Shown here in pieces: positions 6,622-12,088 of a stretch of DNA of 12,088 nucleotides. The notes beneath the pieces were generated by a model. It was not told the origin of the DNA. It ran no database searches and saw only the letters and a program-made list of their open reading frames with translations. The first letter of the stretch is position 1. The number at the start of each line of letters is the position of its first letter. The position numbers were made by a program, and so were the translations under genes. Source of the DNA: Terriglobia bacterium (GTDB lineage: Bacteria; Acidobacteriota; Terriglobia; UBA7540); the NCBI GenBank assembly GCA_022866195.1, contig JALHUF010000710.1, positions 1 to 12,088 on the forward strand, in the 5' to 3' direction.

Positions 6622-8748
6622 GTGAATCGATTCCCGAAAGAACGGACCATCTTCGCCATCTTCCTTCTGGGCATCTGTGCCTCCACCGGTCTGTGCCAGA
6701 GCAATTCGGGCCGCGTTCCCGACCGCACGCCGGTGTTGCTGATCATCGTGGACACGGTGCGTGCGTACCGCCTGGGCTGCTACGGGGCGCGTCGCGTTCG
6801 GACTCCCGCCATGGACGCGCTGGCGGCGCAAGGCGTGCGCTTCGACCGCGCCCTGGCGGAGGTCCCCACCACGCCCCCATCGCATGCTGTGATCCTGACC
6901 GGGACCTACCCCATGTACAACGGCGTGCGGGGCTTCATCAGCGGTCTGCTGCCGAAAGGCGTCGGCGTGCTGGCCGAAGCCTTCCAACGTCACGGGTACG
7001 ATACGGCGGCCTTCGTGAGCTCGGCCGTGCTGGAATCAAGCTGGGGATTCAATCGCGGCTTCCAAGAGTACGACGACCGTTTCAACGTGCGGCAGGTGGA
7101 AACCAGCAATCCTGCGGCCATCGAGCGTCGCGCCGAAGAGACTGTCGGCCGCCTGCTGGCTTGGTTCCAGGCCCGTCCTACCGGTGGGACCGGCGCGCGC
7201 CCTTTCTTTGTCTGGCTGCACCTCTACGATCCCCACGCCCGCTATGACCCGCCGGAGCCTTTCCGCACCCAATATGCCGGCCACCTTTACGACGGCGAAA
7301 TTGCCTATGCGGACAGCCAGCTCGCCCGGCTGTTTGAGTATCTGCGCAACAACCGCCTCTACGATCGGACCCTCATTGCCCTGCTGAGCGATCACGGTGA
7401 GTCATTGGGCGAGCATGGCGAAGACGAGCACGGCTTCTTTATCTACAACTCCACCCTGCATGTCCCGCTGATTTTCAAGCTGCCCTCAGGCATGGGCACG
7501 CCGCACGTGGTTCGCCGCCTTGTGGGAATTATCGACGTGGCGCCCACCCTGCTTGATCTGCTACACCTGCAGGACCCGCTGAGCCGGCAGTTTCAGGGGA
7601 TGAGTCTCGCCTCGGACATCCTGGGAAAAGGTGCAGGCCGTGAGCGCCCTGTCTATGCTGAGACCTACTATCCACGCGATTCTTTCGGCTGGAGCGAGCT
7701 ATACGGGATTTCTACCGCTCAGTTCAAGTACATCCAGGCGCCGCGCCCCGAGCTTTATGACCTTCTCAAGGATCCCCAGGAGCTACATAACGTTTACGCC
7801 GAGCGTCGGTCGCTCGCCGCAGCGCTGCGCGAGCAACTGATCGGCATCGAACGGCGCTATACTTCAACTCAGCCCGCGGCGCCGGCGCCGCCGCTACCTC
7901 CGGAAACCGTCGAAAAGCTCAAATCGTTAGGGTATATAGCCTATTCGGGTGCAGCGCAACCCGCCGCGGCCGGGCCGCTCCCCGATCCCAAGGACCACCT
8001 GAAAGTTTTCAAGGCGGTCATGCGCGCGCATGCTCTAAACGAGGCGGGGCGATACGAGGAGTCCAATCGGGCCCTGGAGCCACTGGCCACCGAAGAGCCG
8101 CGCCTCTTCGTGATTCCTTTCCTCAAGGCGGAAAATCTTTCGCAGACCCACCGCTGGCACGAAGCCGAGAAGAGCTATCTGGATAGCTTGAAGCTCAATC
8201 CTACGTTCGACCGCGCCCTCATGGGCCTGGCGCGCGCCTACATGGTCGAAGGTGAGACGGAGAAAGCGCGGCCGGTGCTGGAACTGGTGATTCACCAATC
8301 CCCTCGCGATATTTTCGCCATTCATGCCCTGGGGAGAATTGCGCGCCTCGAAGGAAAAAACGAGGAAGCTTATCGTTACCTCCTCAAAGCCGCCGAAGCG
8401 AAGCCCTCCATCGCGATCTTCCAGCAGGAGCTGGGAATCACCTTAATCGACCTTAAGCGTTTTCAAGAAGCCCTCGGCCCGCTGAGCCGCGCCGAAGAAC
8501 TCGGGCAGGAAGACCCCCGCCTCGAACATTACTTAGGGACGGCCCTGGCAAATGTCGGCCGGTTCAAAGAGGCTGTGGACCATTACCAGAAGGCGTTGAA
8601 GATGAAGCCGGACCTCGTTGAGGCACGCCTGAGCCTCGCCTTCGCCTACCTCAACCTGGGGGAACGCGCCAACGCCAAACGCGAGTTCAACACACTCTGC
8701 CAGCAGCGCCCTTCCCTCTGCGAACACTATCGCAAGCAATTTGAATAG
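6622..8748 (+). CDS. Sulfatase-fold (alkaline phosphatase superfamily) protein fused to TPRs
   Basis: Starting at GTG 6622, with AAGG nine bases upstream (an in-frame TTG at 6616 is the alternative), the protein has 708 residues. A Sec signal covers about 9-25 (TIFAIFLLGICASTGLC). The sulfatase-like domain follows (about 37-412): VLLIIVDTVRA with metal-ligand Asp44, the active-site segment TPPSHAVILTG (84-94), HLYDPHARYDPP (200-211), LLSDHGESLGEHG (255-267) with Asp257 and His258, and His270. A typical LKSLGYIAYSG hinge (433-443) leads to about six TPRs (463-700). The usual Cys/Ser-x-Pro-x-Arg sulfatase signature reads Thr84-x-Pro-Ser-His, so formylglycine-based sulfate hydrolysis is unlikely. 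A Thr nucleophile, as in phosphoethanolamine- and glycerophosphotransferases, is possible. RAD, usual after the first Asp in this group, is RAY here. Substrate unknown. Confidence 0.9.
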   Translation: MNRFPKERTIFAIFLLGICASTGLCQSNSGRVPDRTPVLLIIVDTVRAYRLGCYGARRVRTPAMDALAAQGVRFDRALAEVPTTPPSHAVILTGTYPMYNGVRGFISGLLPKGVGVLAEAFQRHGYDTAAFVSSAVLESSWGFNRGFQEYDDRFNVRQVETSNPAAIERRAEETVGRLLAWFQARPTGGTGARPFFVWLHLYDPHARYDPPEPFRTQYAGHLYDGEIAYADSQLARLFEYLRNNRLYDRTLIALLSDHGESLGEHGEDEHGFFIYNSTLHVPLIFKLPSGMGTPHVVRRLVGIIDVAPTLLDLLHLQDPLSRQFQGMSLASDILGKGAGRERPVYAETYYPRDSFGWSELYGISTAQFKYIQAPRPELYDLLKDPQELHNVYAERRSLAAALREQLIGIERRYTSTQPAAPAPPLPPETVEKLKSLGYIAYSGAAQPAAAGPLPDPKDHLKVFKAVMRAHALNEAGRYEESNRALEPLATEEPRLFVIPFLKAENLSQTHRWHEAEKSYLDSLKLNPTFDRALMGLARAYMVEGETEKARPVLELVIHQSPRDIFAIHALGRIARLEGKNEEAYRYLLKAAEAKPSIAIFQQELGITLIDLKRFQEALGPLSRAEELGQEDPRLEHYLGTALANVGRFKEAVDHYQKALKMKPDLVEARLSLAFAYLNLGERANAKREFNTLCQQRPSLCEHYRKQFE

Positions 8749-8873
8749 AGCTGCCAGTTGGCGCCTGGTCTGCTCATACTCGAAAAGGAAGGGGCGCGCT
8801 GGCGATCCCGCAGGGCACTCACAAAGCTTTTCGACAGGTCTTGCATTACCAGAGAGTGGCACCCTCCGGGTGT

Positions 8874-8958
8874 TGTCATTCTGAGCGAAGCGAAGAATCT
8901 GCTGTTCTAAGTTGCGGCAAAACAAAAGCAGGTCCTTCGCTGGCGCTCGGGATGTCAT
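8874..8958. repeat. Palindromic dispersed intergenic repeat (GTCATTCTGAGCGAAG type)
   Basis: The left arm (8874-8902) contains TGTCATTCTGAGCGAAGCGA. The right arm (8928-8958) is its imperfect reverse complement, containing CCTTCGCTGGCGCTCGGGAT. The loop between them is about 25 bases. The left-arm sequence matches a motif seen between genes in many bacterial genomes and often mistranslated as HSERSEES-like peptides (recognised from memory). The structure is that of a small non-autonomous repeat able to fold into a long hairpin. Confidence 0.65.
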
Positions 8959-8989
8959 GCCAGGCTGAGGTGAGAAGCCTTCAGTCCAC

Positions 8990-9019
8990 AAAAAAGCGGG
9001 CGCGCAAAGCGCGCCCGCT
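8990..9019 (-). terminator. Intrinsic terminator of the TonB receptor gene
   Basis: AGCGGGCGCGC (8995-9005), loop AAA, then GCGCGCCCGCT (9009-9019) make an 11-bp perfect GC-rich stem. On the minus strand the stem is followed at once by a run of six T (8990-8995 on the plus strand is A). It lies about 110 bases past the receptor stop codon. There is no T run on the plus-strand side, so it serves the minus strand. Confidence 0.8.
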
Positions 9020-9050
9020 GCGAGCATCAAACTGTTCTTACCTCGGAGCA

Positions 9051-9087
9051 GCCGTCACAAGGATGTGCTGTTGTGCGCTGTGACGGC
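9051..9087. repeat. Hairpin with 9-bp stem
   Basis: GCCGTCACA (9051-9059) and TGTGACGGC (9079-9087) are perfect reverse complements around a 19-base loop. It lies in the 3' untranslated part of the receptor transcript and has no T tail on either strand. It may protect the transcript end or be a protein-binding palindrome; nothing decides between these. Confidence 0.5.
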
Positions 9088-9092
9088 GGGCA

Positions 9093-9114
9093 GGGGCGCA
9101 TAACTATGCGCCCC
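9093..9114. repeat. Tight hairpin just past the receptor stop codon
   Basis: GGGGCGCATA (9093-9102) and TATGCGCCCC (9105-9114) are perfect reverse complements separated by AC. It starts 17 bases beyond the receptor stop and lacks a T tail. It may aid termination or stabilise the messenger. Confidence 0.55.
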
Positions 9115-9131
9115 CGCCAAAGCCTTCGGTG

Positions 9132-12088
9132 TCAGAACTTGAGCTTAAGTCCTAGTTGGACATACCGCTCGCCGTAGCCAGAGCTGATCTTACCAAATTT
9201 TCCTCCACACTTTCCGAGGACGTCCGTGCAGGTTGTGTTGGGGTTGCTGAAGTGAGGCGAGTTGGTCAAGTTCTGCGCCTCCAGACGGAACTCCAGAACC
9301 CAGCGCTCCGTGAGCTTGAAGTGCCGGAACAAGCTGGCGTCCATCTGCACTAGACCTGGACCCCTGAGCCAGGCGAGGCCACGACCCACGGTACCAAGCG
9401 TAGCGTTGTCCAAGACCGGGGCGAAGGATGAAGGGTCGAACCAGAATTGACCCGGGCCTTGCCCTTTCGTCATTTTGACCGGCGCGATCTGGTCCGGGTC
9501 CTGGCTGGTGCCTGGGGTATTGAGGTTGCCGCCGCCACTTTGGCCCAGAGTCAGCGGAGAACCGTTCCAAGCACTGAAAACGCCGTTGAGCTGCCACCCG
9601 CCGAGAATTGCTCGAGAGACTCTCTCGGTGTTGGCCCAATTCTTGCCAGCACCAAAGGGCAGCTCGTAAACGAACGCCATCTTCAGCATGTGTGTGTGGT
9701 CGAAATTCAAGGCGCCACGATTGAGGCTTTGGCACCCCTGCGGCATCTCCGGGGACGGAGCGCAAGTAAACCTCAACCCGTTTTGCCAACTGGTGTCACT
9801 GACGTAGCCGATCGCCTTGGAATAGGTGTAGGACCCCTGCATGAACAGCCCCTTGTAGTTGTGACGATTGAGGCTGACCTGGAGCGAGTTGTAGTGGGTG
9901 TCCAGGTATCCCTGGAACTGGTAGGTGCCAGCCGTCCGGCCGAACGCCGCGTACAGAGGCTGGCTGGCACTTCCACCACCCAGCGTTGCGGGATTGAGGT
10001 TCCTGCCGTTCATCTCGTGGACGTAGTGGTTGCCCACGTACCCGACACCCAAGAGGAATTCACCGGGCAACTGGCGCTCCACGAAGAGGTTCCAGGACAC
10101 GACGTAGGCGCGTTTGAATTCTCCCGGGCCGATCGTCGCGACGTCCACGGTGTTGGGGGCAATGATGGCGCCTTGGGAGATGTCGGGATCCGGGATCAGA
10201 GGAATGCCGTCCGCGAAGGTGCCCAGCGGCTGCCAGCCGCTGACAAGCGTCTCTGGCACCACGTTAGCCGCCCCCATTGACAGGGGGAAGAAGCCCCGCA
10301 GCGGCCTTTCGAGAGGTAGGGTATCGTTGGTGATGCCAAACCCCGCTCGGACCACCATCTTGTTGGTGAGTTGGTAAGCCAGCCCGAGTCTGGGAGCGAA
10401 GAGCTTCTTGCTCGAGGTGGATCCCAGGTGGATGGGGTTACCGCCTACCCCACCCAGCAATGTTTCGTTGGTATTGGGGTCGTAGCGCTCGAACTTGACG
10501 GCCCCGTCACGGGTGATCAAGGGGAAGTACTCGTAACGGACGCCCCAGTCCACCGTGAACTTGGGCGTGACCTTCCAACGGTCGCCGAAGTAAACCGCAA
10601 ATTGTGTGTCCATCGCGGTGTTCTTGATGTACTGGCGACTCTTATTTGTTGCGGAGAGGATACCCAAATCGAACAGGGCCACTTCATTCTGCCGGCCCGT
10701 GGCAACGCCTGTGCCGGCTGCGGCCCCGGTCGAGGTGAAGACCGGCAGTTGGTCCATGTCCGCGTTAATGGGTATGTTCACGCCCGAGGTGTCCGGGTAG
10801 AAAATCAAGTACCCCCGCGGGCAGCAGTAGATTTCGGGTTGCCAGTGGTTCAGGTGATTATGAGAGATGTCGGTCCCGAAGCGTAACTCGTGGCTGCCGC
10901 GCACGATGGTGAGATTGTGGGAACTGGTGGCCGTCCAGTCGTTGCGGAAGACGGGCTGCCACGAATTGGCATCGCCGAGAGTGGAAAAGTCCCCCGAATA
11001 ATACCCCATATAGATTCCGGGGAGCCCGGTGTAAAGAGGGTCGCCGTCAGGCGCATTGGAGCCCGGAATTCCCAGGAGGCTCTCGCCCAGAGGCTTGCCA
11101 TAGGACGTATTGCGGCTGTTCTCCGCCATGCGCGTGAAGCCCAGGTGGCCGGTCAGGACCATGTTCGGGGAAAGAGCCCAGGTGTGGCCGAGGGTTTCCG
11201 TCTGAGCGAATTGGTGACTGAAGCCCGTGCCCCAGCCCCCTCCTGCCTCGCCAAAATAATTGGGATCGTCGTAGTTGAAGTTCTGGCCCATGTACTTGCC
11301 CCAAATCGTGTGTTTGTCAGACCGGTTCCAGTCCATTTTCCCGCTAAAGATGTGGCGCGTGCCCTTGGTCACGGTGCTGACGAAGTAGTTCGCAGTGGTG
11401 TCGGAATTGAAGACTTGGCCCTGCGGGAAATAGTTGGGGGTGGGAACCAGACCCATGAAGGCCATGGCACCCGGGTCAAGCCGGCCTGAAGGAATGACGT
11501 TGATGGCGCCGCCCGAGGAGAACACACTACGTCCCGTGCCATCCGCATTCCCGCTCATCGGGTCGAAAACCATCCCGTCCTGCATCTGAACCAGGGGGCC
11601 CCCTTCGGTCGTGGGGACCATGATCGGGACGGTGGAAGCTAAGGGGCAATCCTCGCCCTCGCCGACGGCTACCGTGCATTGATAGAGCGGGGCACCCAGC
11701 GCGCTTGAAAAGTCTCCCCCGCGCCAGTCACTGATGGTTGTTCCTGAGGCAGTCGGCGGGAGGAGGGCGCTGGATGAATTGTTATTCCGTTCGAAGAGGC
11801 CCTCCCAGCTTGCAAAGTAGAACAGCTTGTTCTTCTTGATCGGCCCCCCGACCGTGCCCCCGTCCTGATTTACGATGTGCTTCGACTTCCGTTGGCTGCC
11901 GGGATAGAAGACGTTGCTGGCATCCATGGCAGTGTTGCTGTGGAAGGCGTAGAGAGTGCCATGCAGCTGGTTCGTCCCGGACTTGGTCACGACGTCGGTT
12001 GCCGCGCCGGCCGTCAGCCCTTTCTCCACGTCGAAGTTGGAGGTCTGGACGTTGACTTCCTGAATCGTGTCCTGCGGCGGGATGACCA
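9132..12088 (-). CDS. Oar-like TonB-dependent outer-membrane receptor, N-terminus off the window
   Basis: The frame runs through the right edge, leaving 984 whole codons; the GTG at 12027-12029 is internal. The first visible residues, IPPQDTIQEVNVQTSNFDVE, are the middle of the plug domain. VVTKSGTNQLHGTLYAFHSN, the plug end and first barrel strand, follows. The remainder is a long beta-barrel with many aromatic strands, such as FSGKMDWNRSDKHTIWGKYM and FTVDWGVRYEYFPL. It closes with YVQLGLKLKF, whose final Phe is the usual assembly signal for outer-membrane barrels. Close-spaced Cys pairs (for example CTVAVGEGEDC, CC in EIYCCPRG, CTDVLGKC) suggest disulfides in loops. Full-length relatives in Acidobacteriota run to about 1100-1200 residues and begin with a carboxypeptidase-regulatory-like domain (family knowledge), here missing. 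It takes up large or scarce substrates using TonB energy; the substrate is not readable. A terminator follows at 8990-9019. Confidence 0.92.
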   Translation of the reverse strand, partial: VIPPQDTIQEVNVQTSNFDVEKGLTAGAATDVVTKSGTNQLHGTLYAFHSNTAMDASNVFYPGSQRKSKHIVNQDGGTVGGPIKKNKLFYFASWEGLFERNNNSSSALLPPTASGTTISDWRGGDFSSALGAPLYQCTVAVGEGEDCPLASTVPIMVPTTEGGPLVQMQDGMVFDPMSGNADGTGRSVFSSGGAINVIPSGRLDPGAMAFMGLVPTPNYFPQGQVFNSDTTANYFVSTVTKGTRHIFSGKMDWNRSDKHTIWGKYMGQNFNYDDPNYFGEAGGGWGTGFSHQFAQTETLGHTWALSPNMVLTGHLGFTRMAENSRNTSYGKPLGESLLGIPGSNAPDGDPLYTGLPGIYMGYYSGDFSTLGDANSWQPVFRNDWTATSSHNLTIVRGSHELRFGTDISHNHLNHWQPEIYCCPRGYLIFYPDTSGVNIPINADMDQLPVFTSTGAAAGTGVATGRQNEVALFDLGILSATNKSRQYIKNTAMDTQFAVYFGDRWKVTPKFTVDWGVRYEYFPLITRDGAVKFERYDPNTNETLLGGVGGNPIHLGSTSSKKLFAPRLGLAYQLTNKMVVRAGFGITNDTLPLERPLRGFFPLSMGAANVVPETLVSGWQPLGTFADGIPLIPDPDISQGAIIAPNTVDVATIGPGEFKRAYVVSWNLFVERQLPGEFLLGVGYVGNHYVHEMNGRNLNPATLGGGSASQPLYAAFGRTAGTYQFQGYLDTHYNSLQVSLNRHNYKGLFMQGSYTYSKAIGYVSDTSWQNGLRFTCAPSPEMPQGCQSLNRGALNFDHTHMLKMAFVYELPFGAGKNWANTERVSRAILGGWQLNGVFSAWNGSPLTLGQSGGGNLNTPGTSQDPDQIAPVKMTKGQGPGQFWFDPSSFAPVLDNATLGTVGRGLAWLRGPGLVQMDASLFRHFKLTERWVLEFRLEAQNLTNSPHFSNPNTTCTDVLGKCGGKFGKISSGYGERYVQLGLKLKF

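Larger units (their letters stand above)
8749..9131. other. Convergent intergenic region with repeat and hairpins
   Basis: This 383-base gap separates the stops of the sulfatase-like gene and the receptor gene. It holds a palindromic dispersed-repeat unit (8874-8958), an intrinsic terminator for the receptor (8990-9019) and two further perfect hairpins (9051-9087 and 9093-9114). Positions 8749-8873 show nothing I can name. Confidence 0.6.

Noticed and set aside
6596..6625. Nine-codon ATG frame whose TGA overlaps the GTG start of the sulfatase-like gene
   Set aside because: The GAGGAG before it is only one base from the ATG, too close for normal initiation, and a short frame ending at GTGA can easily arise by chance. 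It would become interesting if the overlap were conserved.
8841..9083. 80-codon open frame with an HSERSEES motif
   Set aside because: This peptide is the known spurious translation of the GTCATTCTGAGCGAAG intergenic repeat, not a gene.
9447..10280. 277-codon open frame antisense to the receptor gene
   Set aside because: The sense strand is a clear TonB receptor barrel, and the antisense product looks like random translation.
1..12088. tRNA, rRNA, CRISPR array or complete transposase
   Set aside because: I looked for tRNA-like arms, regularly spaced direct repeats of 25-40 bases and transposase motifs and saw none; the short 7- and 8-base arrays have no spacers and are not CRISPR.

Overview
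The window looks like a chromosomal stretch from an uncultured member of the Acidobacteriota (inference). The reasons are the gene repertoire: a large Oar-type TonB-dependent receptor, a CRTAC1-like FG-GAP/ASPIC-UnbV protein, a sulfatase-fold protein fused to TPRs, a TPR-only exported protein and a Tat-exported TIM-barrel 'sugar phosphate isomerase'. Moderately high GC and intergenic repeats of the GTCATTCTGAGCGAAG type also fit. No taxonomic marker gene is present, so this assignment is soft.

Layout. Positions 1-189 carry no gene; they are G-rich, with a short A/T-armed hairpin and a possible IS end. Positions 190-1368 (minus) hold the middle third of a SNF2-family helicase, cut at both ends, and 1421-1540 may hold the tail of another lost gene. 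This is the decayed, accessory-looking part of the window. Positions 1612-2553 (minus) encode a Tat-signal TIM-barrel protein with a good promoter and Shine-Dalgarno site. It is divergent from 2892-4586 (plus), a secreted seven-motif FG-GAP/ASPIC protein. A convergent gap (4587-4823) holds two different microrepeat arrays in tandem, one of 7-bp and one of 8-bp period. Positions 4824-6323 (minus) encode an exported TPR protein, divergent from 6622-8748 (plus), a sulfatase-like/TPR fusion. The gap 8749-9131 contains a palindromic dispersed repeat and three hairpins, one a clear intrinsic terminator for the receptor gene. Positions 9132-12088 (minus) encode a TonB-dependent receptor that runs off the right edge without its N-terminus.

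How the genes may work together. All four complete genes carry export signals and the partial fifth is an outer-membrane receptor, so the intact part of the window is devoted to the cell envelope. A link to uptake and processing of glycans or other envelope substrates is plausible from family membership, but no substrate can be read from the sequence. The genes alternate in orientation and do not form one operon.

I did not find a convincing new multi-gene system. The items most worth a second look are the doubly truncated helicase, the paired 7-bp/8-bp repeat arrays, the palindromic repeat, and the Thr at the nucleophile position of the sulfatase-like protein.
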